DNA of 64,000 nucleotides from NCBI GenBank assembly GCA_003241695.1, contig QFPN01000010.1:103563-167562 (forward strand), in the 5' to 3' direction. The position numbers and the translations under genes are program-made. Shown in pieces: positions 9,519-18,566 of the stretch; within the stretch, counting starts at the first letter, position 1; every line of letters begins with the position of its first letter. Below the pieces are notes generated by a model. That model saw nothing but the letters and a program-made list of their open reading frames with translations. It ran no database searches and had not been told where the DNA came from. This stretch comes from Ancylobacter novellus (GTDB taxonomy: Bacteria; Pseudomonadota; Alphaproteobacteria; Rhizobiales; Methylopilaceae).

Positions 9519-10349
9519 ATGGTCGCCGGACTTCTCTCGGGCAAGCGCGCCCTCGTCATGGGCGTGGCGAACGACCACTCGATCGCCTGGGGCTGCGCCA
9601 AGGCGCTCTCGCAGGCGGGCACCGAGATCGCCTTCACCTATCAGGGCGAAGCGCTGGGCAAGCGCGTGCGGCCGCTCGCCGAGAGCATCGGCTCCGACAT
9701 GGTCATCCCGTGCGACGTCGAGGACCTCGCCTCCGTCGACGCGGTGTTCGCGGCCATCAAGGAAAAATGGGGCGAGCTCGACATCCTGATCCACGCGATC
9801 GGCTTCTCGAACAAGAACGAGCTCAAGGGCCGCTACGCCGACACGACCCGCGAGAACTTCTCCCGCACCATGGTGATCTCGGCCTTCAGCTTCACCGAGC
9901 TCGCCAAGCGCGCCGCCGAGATCATGCCGGCGGGCGGCGCGATGCTGACGCTGACCTATGGCGGCGCGACCCGCGTCATGCCGAACTACAACGTGATGGG
10001 CGTGGCGAAGGCCGCGCTCGAGGCCTCGGTGCGCTATCTCGCGGCGGATTACGGGCCTTTGGGCATCCGCGTGAACGCGATCTCGGCCGGCCCGGTGCGC
10101 ACGCTCGCGGGCGCCGGCATCACGGACGCGCGGCTGATGTACGACTTCCAGCGCCGCCACTCCCCGCTTCGCCGCCCGATCACCATCGAGGACGTCGGCG
10201 GCGCCGCGCTCTACCTCCTCTCGCCGCTGTCGGCGGGCGTGACGGGCGAGATCCACTTCGTGGATTCGGGCTACAACATCATCTCGATGCCGAACCCGCA
10301 GAGCCTCAAGACCATCGACGCGGCGGAAGCGAAGGCGGAAGAGAGCTGA
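9519..10349 (+). CDS. fabI: Enoyl-ACP reductase (NADH) FabI
   Basis: FabI is the NADH-dependent reductase for the last step of each elongation cycle and the target of triclosan and isoniazid-type inhibitors. The product is 276 residues when started at the ATG 9519, which has TAGGAG seven bases upstream. The catalytic residues line up with E. coli FabI: Tyr147 and Tyr157 (in YGGATRVMPNYN) and Lys164 (in MGVAKAAL). The cofactor loop GVANDHSIAWGCA is at residues 15-27. It is separated from fabB by a repeat pair, so it may have its own promoter. Confidence 0.95.
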   Translation: MVAGLLSGKRALVMGVANDHSIAWGCAKALSQAGTEIAFTYQGEALGKRVRPLAESIGSDMVIPCDVEDLASVDAVFAAIKEKWGELDILIHAIGFSNKNELKGRYADTTRENFSRTMVISAFSFTELAKRAAEIMPAGGAMLTLTYGGATRVMPNYNVMGVAKAALEASVRYLAADYGPLGIRVNAISAGPVRTLAGAGITDARLMYDFQRRHSPLRRPITIEDVGGAALYLLSPLSAGVTGEIHFVDSGYNIISMPNPQSLKTIDAAEAKAEES

Positions 10350-10361
10350 GGCTGGCCCAAC

Positions 10362-10490
10362 CGAACTGCGTGCTTCGAGACGCCCGCTGACGCGGGCTCC
10401 CCGAGCCATGAGGTTCGTTGGGGGCTTACAAAAACGGTCCTCATGCTGAGGAGCCGTCCGCGAGGACGGCGTCTCGAAGCACGCAGTTCG
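10362..10490. repeat. Long inverted repeat element with 23-bp perfect arms
   Basis: The arms at 10362-10384 (CGAACTGCGTGCTTCGAGAC then GCC) and 10468-10490 are perfect reverse complements. The 83 bases between them contain further palindromes (CGCCCGCTGACGCGGGC and GCCGTCCGCGAGGACGGC) and two CATGAGG/CCTCATG boxes. It starts 13 bases after the fabI stop. This is a different family from the CCGGCTTGTCCGG units that follow it. Confidence 0.85.
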
Positions 10491-10498
10491 TGTCGTTC

Positions 10499-10707
10499 CG
10501 TCATGCCCCGGCTCGTCCGGGGCATCCATCGCGCCGACGCAGCGCGCGTTGATCCAGCATGGATCCCCCGGACAAGCCGGGGGATGACGGCGGAGGGGGC
10601 GGCGCCGGAACCACGGTCCGTCATGGTCCGGCTTGACCGGACCATCCACGTCTCCCGCAGAGCTCGACGCTAGGCATGGGTCCTCCGGTCAAACCGGAGG
10701 ACGACGT
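10499..10707. repeat. Cluster of four REP-like palindromic units
   Basis: The four units lie at 10499-10529 (core CCCCGGCTCGTCCGGGG), 10558-10589 (CCCCCGGACAAGCCGGGGG), 10619-10649 (GTCCGGCTTGACCGGAC) and 10675-10707 (CCTCCGGTCAAACCGGAGG). They form two back-to-back pairs. Stem bases vary between units while the palindrome is kept, so compensatory change is visible. Together with the element at 10362-10490 they fill most of the 449-base gap between fabI and the molybdenum hydroxylase. Confidence 0.85.
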
Positions 10708-10737
10708 CGAGGATCATGCGCAGGGACTTCGACCGAT

Positions 10738-10776
10738 AAGAAAAAAGCCCCGCGGGCGAAACCCGCGGGGCTTTTC
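10738..10776. terminator. Bidirectional intrinsic terminator
   Basis: A perfect 10-bp stem, GCCCCGCGGG with CCCGCGGGGC (10747-10756 and 10762-10771), closes a 5-base loop. A-rich sequence lies to the left and TTTT to the right, so it can work on both strands. It closes the molybdenum hydroxylase operon on the minus strand. Confidence 0.85.
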
Positions 10777-10798
10777 GCATTTCAGCTCCCGACCGCCC

Positions 10799-13018
10799 TC
10801 AGACGCTCGTGAACTTCTGCTCGCCGAGCGGCAGGTCGCGCACGCGCTTGCCCGTCGCGGCGAAGATCGCGTTGGCGAGCGCCGGCGCGATCGGGGGCAC
10901 GCCCGGCTCGCCGATGCCAGTCGGCTTCTCGGTCGAGGGGACCATATGGACCTCGACATGCGGCATGTCGGAGATGCGCAGCGGCTTGTAGGCGTCGAAG
11001 TTGCCCTGCTGCACCACGCCGTCCTTGAGCGTGATGGCGTTGCGCAGCGCCGCCCCGAGCCCGAAGCCGACCCCGCCCTCGACCTGGGCGCGCACGACGT
11101 CCGGGTTGATCACGGTGCCGACCTCGACCGCCGCCACGACGCGATCGACCTTCACGCCGCCGTCCGGCTTGATGGTGATGTCCACCACCTGCGCGACGAC
11201 CGAGTTGAAGCTCTCATGCACCGCGACGCCGCGGCCCTTGCCCTTGCCGAGCTTCTCGCCCCAGTTCGCCTTCTCGGCCGCGAGCTTCAGCGCCGCCGTG
11301 TGGCGCGGCTTGTCCTTGAGGAGGGCCAGCCGGTACTCGACCGGGTCCTTGCCCGCCGCATGCGCCAGTTCGTCGATCATGCTCTCGACGACATGGGCGG
11401 TGTGAGTATGACCCACCGAGCGCCACCAAAGCACCGGAACGCCCACCTTCAGCGTCGTGAGCTCGACCTGAAGGTTAGGCACCGCGTAAGCGAGGTTGGA
11501 CGCGCCCTCGACCGAGGTCTCGTCGACGCCGTCCTTCACCGCCATGGCCTCGAGCGCCGTGCCGGCAAAGATCGACTGGCCGGCGATGCGGTGAAGCCAC
11601 GCGATCGGCATGCCGTCGGAGCCGATCGCGGCCTTGACCCGATGGGCGTAGAAGGGCCGGTAGAAGCCGCCCTTGGTGTCGTCCTCGCGGGTCCAGACGA
11701 GCTTCACCGGGTTCGAGCCGCCGATCGCCTTGGCGATGGTGACGGCTTCCGCGACATAGTCCGCGGTCGGCACAGCGCGGCGCCCGAACGAGCCGCCGGC
11801 CCACACCGTCTCGATCTTCACCTGCTCCGGCTTCAGGCCCGTGATGGCCGCGACCGTCGGCTGGTCGATCGACTGGAACTGCGCGCCATAGATCAGGTGC
11901 GCAGAATCCTTCTTGAGGTCCACCACGCAGTTCAGCGGCTCCATGGGCGCATGCGCCAGATAGGGGAAGGTGAACTCGGCCTCGATCACCTTGGCCGCGC
12001 CCTCGAACCCCTTGTCGACGTCGCCGGTCTTCCTGGCGGTCGCGGTTCCGGGCTTGGAGACGGCGTCCCTGGCTTCCTGAAGCAGCGCCTCGGAGCCGCG
12101 GGCTTCAGCGCCGGCGAGGTCCCACTCGACCTTCAGCGCGTTCCGGCCCGAGATCGCCGCCCAGGTGGACTTCGCAAGCACCGCGACGCCCGAGGGGATC
12201 TGGACGACCTTCTCGACGCCCTTGACCTTCTTCGCCTCGGCGTCGTCGAACGACTTCACCTTGGCGCCGAACCTCGGCGGGTGGGCGACGACCGCCACCA
12301 GCATGTTCGGCAGCTTGACGTCCTGCGTGTAGATCGCCGTGCCGTCGGTCTTGGCGTCATTGTCGATCCGGTGCAGCCCCTCCTTGCCGATGAGCTTGAA
12401 CTTGCCCGGATCCTTGAACGGCGTGGTCTGCGCCGCGCCCACAGGCGCGGGCAGCTTCGAGGCGGCCTCGGCGAATTCGCCGTAAGAGCCCTTCTTGCCC
12501 GAGGGGTGGGTGAGCACGCCCTTGTCGACGACGATCTCGCCCTGAGCGACCTGCCACTTGTCGGCCGCGGCCTTCACCAGCATGGCGCGGGCGGTCGCGC
12601 CGGCCGTGCGGTACTGCTCCCAGGAGTTGGCCATGGCGGTCGAGCCGCCAGTCCCCTGCGCCTTGAAGGCGAGGTTGGCGTAGAGGCTGGCGTCGGCAGG
12701 CGCGAATTCAGTCCGCATCTGGGACCAGTCGGCGTCCATCTCCTCAGCGATGAGGGTCGCGAGGCCCGTGGTCGGCCCCTGCCCCATGTCGAGATGCTTC
12801 ACCACGACGGTGATCGCGCCGTCCGGCGCGACCTTCACGAAGGGATTGAACTGGACCGGTGCGCCGCCCTTGGCGGCCTCGGCCGCGGCTTCCGCCGGAC
12901 CAGCCTTGAAGCCGATCATCAGGCCGACGCCGGCGCCGCCCGCGATCGCGAGGAAGCCGCGGCGGCTGGCGCCGGTCGAAACGGGCGAGTCGCCCTTGAT
13001 GCGTTCGAGAATGGTCAC
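10799..13018 (-). CDS. Molybdenum hydroxylase large subunit, IorB-type, Tat-exported
   Basis: This is the molybdopterin-binding subunit of a xanthine dehydrogenase-family enzyme, closest in style to isoquinoline 1-oxidoreductase IorB or membrane aldehyde dehydrogenases. The product is 739 residues. The GTG start at 13018 lies 4 bases past the small-subunit stop, with GGAGG upstream. A twin-arginine signal (SRRGFLAIAGGAGVGLMIGF) occupies about residues 19-38. Moco-binding motifs include DMGQGPTTG near residue 85, a GGSFGRRA loop mid-protein, and GIGEPGVPPIAPALANA near the C-terminus, with the catalytic glutamate in GIGE. No electron-acceptor cytochrome is adjacent, unlike the paralog at 22.3 kb. 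The substrate is unknown. Confidence 0.9.
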   Translation of the reverse strand: MTILERIKGDSPVSTGASRRGFLAIAGGAGVGLMIGFKAGPAEAAAEAAKGGAPVQFNPFVKVAPDGAITVVVKHLDMGQGPTTGLATLIAEEMDADWSQMRTEFAPADASLYANLAFKAQGTGGSTAMANSWEQYRTAGATARAMLVKAAADKWQVAQGEIVVDKGVLTHPSGKKGSYGEFAEAASKLPAPVGAAQTTPFKDPGKFKLIGKEGLHRIDNDAKTDGTAIYTQDVKLPNMLVAVVAHPPRFGAKVKSFDDAEAKKVKGVEKVVQIPSGVAVLAKSTWAAISGRNALKVEWDLAGAEARGSEALLQEARDAVSKPGTATARKTGDVDKGFEGAAKVIEAEFTFPYLAHAPMEPLNCVVDLKKDSAHLIYGAQFQSIDQPTVAAITGLKPEQVKIETVWAGGSFGRRAVPTADYVAEAVTIAKAIGGSNPVKLVWTREDDTKGGFYRPFYAHRVKAAIGSDGMPIAWLHRIAGQSIFAGTALEAMAVKDGVDETSVEGASNLAYAVPNLQVELTTLKVGVPVLWWRSVGHTHTAHVVESMIDELAHAAGKDPVEYRLALLKDKPRHTAALKLAAEKANWGEKLGKGKGRGVAVHESFNSVVAQVVDITIKPDGGVKVDRVVAAVEVGTVINPDVVRAQVEGGVGFGLGAALRNAITLKDGVVQQGNFDAYKPLRISDMPHVEVHMVPSTEKPTGIGEPGVPPIAPALANAIFAATGKRVRDLPLGEQKFTSV

Positions 13019-13022
13019 GGGG

Positions 13023-13493
13023 TCACGCCTCCAGCCGCTTGGCGGCGTCATGGATCGCCGCGCGGATGCGCTGATAGGTGGCGCAACGGCAGACATTGCC
13101 GTTCATCGCCGCGTCGATGTCCTGGTCGGTGGGCTTCTTGTTCGAGGAGAGAAGCGCCGCCGCCGACATCATCTGGCCGGACTGGCAGTAGCCGCACTGC
13201 ACCACGTCGAGCGCCCGCCAGGCGGCCAGCACGGCCTTGCCTTCCTTCGTGGCGTTCTCGGCCACGAGGCCCTCGATGGTGACGACCTTGGAGTCGCCGA
13301 CATCGCCCACCGGCGTCTGGCAGGAACGCATCGGCGAACCGTCGAGATGGATGGTGCAGGCGCCGCACTGCGCGACGCCGCAGCCGAACTTCGTGCCCGT
13401 CAATCCGATCTCGTCGCGGATGACCCACAGAAGCGGCGTGTCTTCGGGGACGTCGACCTCGCGGTCGACCCCGTTGATGTTGAGCTTGATCAT
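13023..13493 (-). CDS. (2Fe-2S) small subunit of molybdenum hydroxylase, IorA-type
   Basis: This 156-residue subunit carries the two [2Fe-2S] clusters that pass electrons from the molybdenum site. The plant-ferredoxin-type cluster uses Cys38, Cys43, Cys46 and Cys58 (in FGCGVAQCGAC and RSC). The second cluster uses Cys100 and Cys103 (CGYCQSGQ) plus Cys135 and Cys137 (NVCRCATY). It has no signal peptide and is presumably exported in complex with the Tat-tagged large subunit (known for this family). It is first in a two-gene operon with the large subunit. Its paralog at 21755-22261 has the same cysteine spacing. Confidence 0.92.
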   Translation of the reverse strand: MIKLNINGVDREVDVPEDTPLLWVIRDEIGLTGTKFGCGVAQCGACTIHLDGSPMRSCQTPVGDVGDSKVVTIEGLVAENATKEGKAVLAAWRALDVVQCGYCQSGQMMSAAALLSSNKKPTDQDIDAAMNGNVCRCATYQRIRAAIHDAAKRLEA

Positions 13494-13752
13494 GTCGTCT
13501 CCCTAGGCCCATCGGCCCAAGCATCGGCCGCCCCTCATCAGGGACGGCTGTGGATGTTGCGGATGCTAACGGGGAGATTGGAGCCGTTCCAGACACGATG
13601 GCTTGCGCCGACGCAAGGCTCGGGCGTCATTACGCGGGTCTTGAACGCGCCCGGCCTCGACCGTTCTTGGCCGCTGGCCCCGCCATCCCAACGTCTTGCT
13701 TGGCCGCGGGGCGTCGACCCGTCATAGCCTCGACCCGCACTGGAGGCCTCTC

Positions 13753-14694
13753 ATGCGTTTGCTCATTCTCGGCGCCGGCGGGATCGGCGGCTATTTCGGC
13801 GGCCGGCTCGCTGAAGCGGGCTGCGACGTGACATTTCTCGTGCGCCCGCCTCGCGCCGAGACGCTGAAGGCCGGCCTGAGGATCGAGAGCCCCTATGGCG
13901 ACGCCGTTATCCCGGTGAGAACCGTCACGACGGTCTCCGAGCCCTTCGACGCCGTGATGGTCTCCGAGCCCTTCGACGCCGTGATGGTCTCCTGCAAAGC
14001 CTACGACCTCGACAGCGCGATCGACGCCATCGAGCCCGCGGTCGGGCCGGAGACGCTGGTGCTGCCGCTGCTGAACGGCCTCCGCCACTACGCGGCGCTC
14101 GACGCTCGCTTCGGAGCGGAACGCGTCGCGGGCGGGCTCGCGCATATCGGCGTGACGATGACGCCGGAGGGCGCGATCCGGCACTTCAACAAGCTCCAGC
14201 TCTTCACGCTGGGCGCGCGGTCGGCCGGTCAGCGCGAGGCGGCGGCGGCGCTGCACGAGGAGATTTCCCGCGGCGGCTTCCGGCCGCGCCTGTCGGAGAC
14301 GATCGAGCAGGCGATGTGGGACAAGTATGTCCTGCTCGCGGCCTTCGCCGGCCTCACCTGCCTGATGCGGGCGCCTGTCGGCGCGATCATGCAGGCGACC
14401 GACGGCGAGCGGATCGCCAACTCCTTCATCGACGAATGCGCGGCGGTCGCTGGATCGGAAGGCTTCCGCCCGAGCGACAAGGTTCTGGCCGACACCCGCG
14501 CGATGATGACGGCTCCGGGCTCCGACAACACCGCCTCGATGCTGCGCGACCTTGAGAACGGCGGCCGCACCGAGCACGAGCACCTCTTGGGCGATATGCT
14601 GGCGCGGGCAAAGACGCACGAAATCGAGGCGCCGATGCTGAGCGTGGCGCTCGCGCATATGCAGGCCTACGAGGCGCGGCGAGCGGCGGGGTAG
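13753..14694 (+). CDS. panE: 2-dehydropantoate 2-reductase (ketopantoate reductase family)
   Basis: This enzyme uses NADPH to reduce ketopantoate to pantoate in coenzyme A synthesis. The 313-residue product starts with the Rossmann loop ILGAGGIGGYFGGRLAEAG, and the ATG has TGGAGG ahead of it. The family lysine lies in SCKAYDL and another in MWDKYVLL. Residues 61-69 and 70-78 are exact copies (VSEPFDAVM twice), encoded by a perfect 27-bp tandem repeat at 13932-13985, which inserts nine residues just before the conserved SCKAYD strand. Since the family contains other ketoacid reductases, the precise substrate is likely but not certain. Confidence 0.88.
   Translation: MRLLILGAGGIGGYFGGRLAEAGCDVTFLVRPPRAETLKAGLRIESPYGDAVIPVRTVTTVSEPFDAVMVSEPFDAVMVSCKAYDLDSAIDAIEPAVGPETLVLPLLNGLRHYAALDARFGAERVAGGLAHIGVTMTPEGAIRHFNKLQLFTLGARSAGQREAAAALHEEISRGGFRPRLSETIEQAMWDKYVLLAAFAGLTCLMRAPVGAIMQATDGERIANSFIDECAAVAGSEGFRPSDKVLADTRAMMTAPGSDNTASMLRDLENGGRTEHEHLLGDMLARAKTHEIEAPMLSVALAHMQAYEARRAAG
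13932..13985 (+). repeat. Perfect 27-bp tandem duplication inside panE
   Basis: The units 13932-13958 and 13959-13985 are identical, followed by a 7-base partial third copy (13986-13992). The length is a multiple of three, so the reading frame is kept and nine residues are duplicated. Confidence 0.95.
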
Positions 14695-14713
14695 AGCGCC
14701 GCGGCGCCACAAC

Positions 14714-15118
14714 TCAGGGCAGCGTAGGAACGTCGGTTTCGCGCAGGAGACGATCGAGGGTCAGCATCGGCGAGCCCGCAGCCTTCGCCGCAGCATAATG
14801 AAAGCAATCGAATGTGCTGAGCTTCTTCCGTCCCGAGCCATGGCGTTCAGCTGCCGTCACTGCGTTTCGCAAAACCTCCTTCGGATCGCCTAACTGCTTG
14901 AGGGCGATCCCCCTTTCAGCGAAATACAGCAGCATAAGCTCGTGCACGATCGAATAGCCGACGCCCAGCTTGCCGGGCCTAGCCAACACCAAGACCGCCT
15001 CAAACGCCGCGAGCGCGCTCGTCCATGGCGCGTCGGCGCGATCAATGGCCGCCTTGTAGCCGTCTGCCTCCGGCTCGTTTGAAAGAACCGACACGATGGC
15101 GCAAGCGTCGATAAACAT
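14714..15118 (-). CDS. vapC: VapC-type PIN-domain ribonuclease toxin
   Basis: VapC toxins are Mg-dependent endoribonucleases, usually cutting tRNA or rRNA. The 134-residue protein begins MFIDACAIVSVLSNEPEAD, giving the first acidic residue (Asp4). The other conserved acidic residues are the glutamate in AFEAVLVL, the aspartate in STFDCFHYA and the aspartate in LTLDRLL. Its ATG overlaps the antitoxin stop (TGATG at 15116-15120), as expected for translational coupling. It lies downstream of vapB. The call of a working toxin is inferred from the intact acidic set. Confidence 0.9.
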   Translation of the reverse strand: MFIDACAIVSVLSNEPEADGYKAAIDRADAPWTSALAAFEAVLVLARPGKLGVGYSIVHELMLLYFAERGIALKQLGDPKEVLRNAVTAAERHGSGRKKLSTFDCFHYAAAKAAGSPMLTLDRLLRETDVPTLP

Positions 15119-15375
15119 CAGGGATCGAATGACTCGTGGTCGTGGATCTCGTCCCAGACCTTCTGAGGCGTGGGTTTTCGCATCTCCTCCGTCAGCGTGA
15201 TCCCATATTTTTTCAAGATCTCGTCGACGATCTCTGACGACGTCTTCCGCTTGCGCCTCGCGCGCACGGCGTCGTCGAGGGCGGTCACGACCGCTTCCGT
15301 GATCGAGGTGCCCTTGAGTTCGGCGAGCTCGCGCGCCAACGCGTCGGCGCGGGGATTTCGGATGTTGAGGACCAT
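15118..15375 (-). CDS. vapB: VapB-type antitoxin (PSK transcription-factor family)
   Basis: This 85-residue protein starts MVLNIRNPRADALARELAEL, the signature of the Rv0623/PSK-type VapB antitoxins that bind DNA with the N-terminus and VapC with the C-terminus. The central ALDDAVRARRKRK and the acidic tail EIHDHESFDP match that plan. It is first in the vapBC operon and probably represses it, alone and with VapC (known for the family). The pair lies between panE and the RND pump operon. Confidence 0.88.
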   Translation of the reverse strand: MVLNIRNPRADALARELAELKGTSITEAVVTALDDAVRARRKRKTSSEIVDEILKKYGITLTEEMRKPTPQKVWDEIHDHESFDP

Positions 15376-15425
15376 GTGTAGCTCCTGACCGCCAGCTTAC
15401 TACACAGCCAACGGTCAGACCACTC

Positions 15426-18400
15426 TCACTCCGCCGCGCGGAGCCTCTCAACCGGCGCCGGCGACGGCAACGCAAGCGGGCCCTCTTCCGGCTCGTCGGT
15501 CTCGCCGACGAAGCGCCCGAACATCCAGGAGAATATCCGCCGCACGTCGTCGAGGATCGTGAAGGCGGCCGGCACGAAGACGAGGCTGAGTACCGTCGAG
15601 GCGATCAGACCGCCGATCACCGCGATCGCCATCGGCGCGCGGAACGAGCCGCCTTCGCCGAGCGCGAGCGCGGACGGCACCATGCCGGCGGTCATGGCCA
15701 CCGTCGTCATCACGATCGGCTGGGCGCGCTTGCGGCCGGCCTCGATCAACGCCGTCGTCCGGTCGATTCCGCGGGCCATCTCCTCGATGGCGAAGTCGAC
15801 GAGCAGGATGGCGTTCTTGGTCACGATGCCCATCAGCATCAGGAAGCCGATGACGACCGGCATCGAGATGGAGTCGTTGGTGATCCAGAGCGCGACCAGC
15901 GCGCCGCCGATCGACAGCGGCAGCGACAGCAGGATAGTGATCGGCTGCGCGACGTCGGCGAAGAGCAGCACCAGCACCGCAAAGACGAGCAGCACGCCCG
16001 CGGCCATGGCGACGGCGAAGCCCTGGAACACCTCGTTCATGATCTCGACGTCGCCGAACTCCTTCAGCGTCACGCCCGCGGGCAGGTTTTGCGCCTCGGG
16101 CAGCGCCTTGACCGCGGCGAGCGCCTCGCCGAGCGGCACGCCGGGCGCGAGGTCGCCCTCGATCGCGACGCGGCGGTCGCGGTCGTAGCGGTCGAGGCTG
16201 GTCGGCCCCTGGCCGAACTCGACGTCGGCGACGGCGGTGAGCGGCACGCTGCCGCCGTCCGCGCGGCGCACGCGCAGGTTCTCGAAGGTCGCAAGGTCCG
16301 CGCGCGCGGCCTGGTCGAGCTGGACGCGGATGTCGACCTGCCGGTCGCCGGCCGAGAACTTGGCGAGGTTCTGGGCGACGTCGCCGATCGTCGCGATGCG
16401 CACCGTCTCGGCGATGTCGGCGACCGAGACGCCGAGCTCCGCCGCCTCGTCGAGCTTCGGCGCGATGCGGATCTCGGGCCGGTCGATCGCCGCCGTCGAG
16501 ATCACGTTGAGCAGACCCGGCACCTTCTCGCGCACCGCCTTCTCGACCGCGACGGCGGCCTTTTCGACCGCCGCGCCGTCCTGGCCGGAGACGATCATCG
16601 AGAATTCGCGCTGGCCGCCCTCGTTGCCGAAATTGCTGCGCAGGTCGGGGATGGTCGCGAGTTCGCGGCGCATCTCGGCCTCGAACTGCTTCTGGGTCAG
16701 GCTGCGCTCGCCCTTCGGCTTCAGGTTCACGATCACGACGCCCTTCCGGACCTCGCTCGCGGCCGACTGGAAGCCGCCGTTCATGTCGGAGCCCGAAGTG
16801 GCGTAGACCGAGGACACTTCGGGCCGGGCCTTCAGCATCGCGGTGACGCGGTTCGCAACCGCGTCCGCCTGCTCGAGCTTCGCGCCGGGCGGCAGCTCCA
16901 GCTTCAGGATCGAGCGCGAGGTGTCGTTCTCGGGCAGGAAGCCCGACGGCAGGTAGGAGGACATGACGATCGATCCGACGAAGATCGCGAAGCCCGCGAC
17001 CACCGTGACGAAGCGCCAGCGCACGCACCAGCCGAGCGCCCGGACATAGGCGCGCATCACCAGTCCCTCGCGCTCATGCCGCGCGCCGTGGTCGCGCAGG
17101 AAATAAGCTGCGAGCATAGGCGTGATCAGACGCGCGACCAGCAGCGAGAACGCGACCGCCACCGCGACCGTGATGCCGAACTGCTTGAAATACTGCCCCG
17201 CGATGCCGCCCATGAACGAAACGGGCAGGAACACCGCGACGATGGTGGCCGTGGTCGCCACCACCGCGAGGCCGATCTCGTCCGCGGCCTCGATCGAGGC
17301 GCGGTAGGGCGATTTCCCCATCCGCATGTGGCGGACGATGTTCTCGATCTCGACGATGGCGTCGTCGACCAGAATGCCTGTGACGAGGGTGATCGCCAGC
17401 AGGCTGACGGCGTTGAGCGAGAAGCCGAGCGCGCTCATCACCCAGAAGGTCGGCAGGATCGACAGCGGGATCGCAAGCGCGGTGATGAGCGTCGCGCGCC
17501 AGTCGCGCAGGAACAGGAACACCACGACGACCGCGAGCGCCGCCCCTTCGAGGAGCGTGTGCATCGCCGAACGGTAGTCGCCCTCGGTGTAGCGCACCGT
17601 GGTGTCGATCCTGGAGATCGTGACGTCGGGCCGCGCCTTCTCGAGCTCCGCGAGCTTTTGGTCGACCGCCTTCGCCACAACGACGTCGGAGAATCCCTTG
17701 GCGCGATAGACCCCGAAGGCGACGATCGGCCTGCCGTCGAGCCGGGCCGCGATGCGCGGCTCCGCCGAGCCGTCGCGCACCGAGCCGAGTTCGGAGAGCG
17801 GCGCCTGCCGCCCGCCCGGCAGAACGATGCGGGTCTCTGCGAGCTTCTCGACCGTCAGCGCGCCCGCGAGCGTGCGGATCGACTGTTCCTGCGTGCCCAC
17901 CTCGCCTCGCCCGCCGGCAAGGTCGACATTGGTGGCGCGGAGCTGGCGGTTGACCTCGGCGGCTGTGATCCCGAGCGCCTGCAGCCGCGCGGGGTCGAGC
18001 GACACGCGGATCTCGCGGTCGACGCCGCCCTCGCGCTTCACCTGCGCCACGCCCCGGACCGACTGGAGCTGGCGGATCACGCGGTCGTCGATGAACCATG
18101 ACAGCTCTTCCGGCGTCATCGAGGGCGCGGAGGCGGCGTAGGTCGAGATCGCCATGCCCTCGACGTCGATGCGCTGGATCAGCGGCTCCTCGATCGACTG
18201 CGGCAGTTCGGTGCGGATCTTGGTGACGGCGTCGCGCACGTCGTTGACCGCGCGGTCGACCGAGGTTTCGAGCTGGAACTCGACCACCGTCGTGGTGACG
18301 CCGTCGCCGATGCTCGACGTGATGTGCTTGACGCCCGAAAGCCCCGCGACCGTCGTCTCGACGCGCTTCGTCACCTGCATTTCAAGTTCGGACGGAGCGG

Positions 18401-18566
18401 CGCCGTCCTGCTGGATCGTCACCGAGACGAGCGGCAGGTCGATGTTCGGCATGCGGGTGACGGGCAGCGCCATGAAGGACGCGAAGCCGACCGCGACCAG
18501 CACCACGAACAGCACAAGCGACGGAATGGGCTTTCGGATCGCCCAGGCCGAGACGTTGAGCGCCAT
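15426..18566 (-). CDS. RND efflux pump inner-membrane transporter (HAE1/AcrB family)
   Basis: This is a proton-driven trimeric exporter of hydrophobic compounds in the inner membrane. The length of 1046 residues and the layout of 12 membrane segments with two large periplasmic loops are typical. The transmembrane-4 acidic pair is present in LVTGILVDDAIVEIEN. The N-terminal MALNVSAWAIRKPIPSLVLF is of the MexD/CzcA-like HAE1 type. The start codon overlaps the adaptor stop (TGATG at 18564-18568). It is last in a tetR-adaptor-pump operon without an outer-membrane factor gene, so it must use a TolC encoded elsewhere. The substrate is not predictable. Confidence 0.95.
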   Translation of the reverse strand: MALNVSAWAIRKPIPSLVLFVVLVAVGFASFMALPVTRMPNIDLPLVSVTIQQDGAAPSELEMQVTKRVETTVAGLSGVKHITSSIGDGVTTTVVEFQLETSVDRAVNDVRDAVTKIRTELPQSIEEPLIQRIDVEGMAISTYAASAPSMTPEELSWFIDDRVIRQLQSVRGVAQVKREGGVDREIRVSLDPARLQALGITAAEVNRQLRATNVDLAGGRGEVGTQEQSIRTLAGALTVEKLAETRIVLPGGRQAPLSELGSVRDGSAEPRIAARLDGRPIVAFGVYRAKGFSDVVVAKAVDQKLAELEKARPDVTISRIDTTVRYTEGDYRSAMHTLLEGAALAVVVVFLFLRDWRATLITALAIPLSILPTFWVMSALGFSLNAVSLLAITLVTGILVDDAIVEIENIVRHMRMGKSPYRASIEAADEIGLAVVATTATIVAVFLPVSFMGGIAGQYFKQFGITVAVAVAFSLLVARLITPMLAAYFLRDHGARHEREGLVMRAYVRALGWCVRWRFVTVVAGFAIFVGSIVMSSYLPSGFLPENDTSRSILKLELPPGAKLEQADAVANRVTAMLKARPEVSSVYATSGSDMNGGFQSAASEVRKGVVIVNLKPKGERSLTQKQFEAEMRRELATIPDLRSNFGNEGGQREFSMIVSGQDGAAVEKAAVAVEKAVREKVPGLLNVISTAAIDRPEIRIAPKLDEAAELGVSVADIAETVRIATIGDVAQNLAKFSAGDRQVDIRVQLDQAARADLATFENLRVRRADGGSVPLTAVADVEFGQGPTSLDRYDRDRRVAIEGDLAPGVPLGEALAAVKALPEAQNLPAGVTLKEFGDVEIMNEVFQGFAVAMAAGVLLVFAVLVLLFADVAQPITILLSLPLSIGGALVALWITNDSISMPVVIGFLMLMGIVTKNAILLVDFAIEEMARGIDRTTALIEAGRKRAQPIVMTTVAMTAGMVPSALALGEGGSFRAPMAIAVIGGLIASTVLSLVFVPAAFTILDDVRRIFSWMFGRFVGETDEPEEGPLALPSPAPVERLRAAE

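Noticed and set aside
10362..10707. Possible CRISPR array from the dense repeats after fabI
   Set aside because: The units are palindromic, vary in stem sequence, alternate in orientation and have no regular spacers; no cas gene is near.
10676..13282. 868-residue open frame opposite the first IorAB
   Set aside because: Fully antisense to recognised genes with catalytic motifs, and of low complexity.
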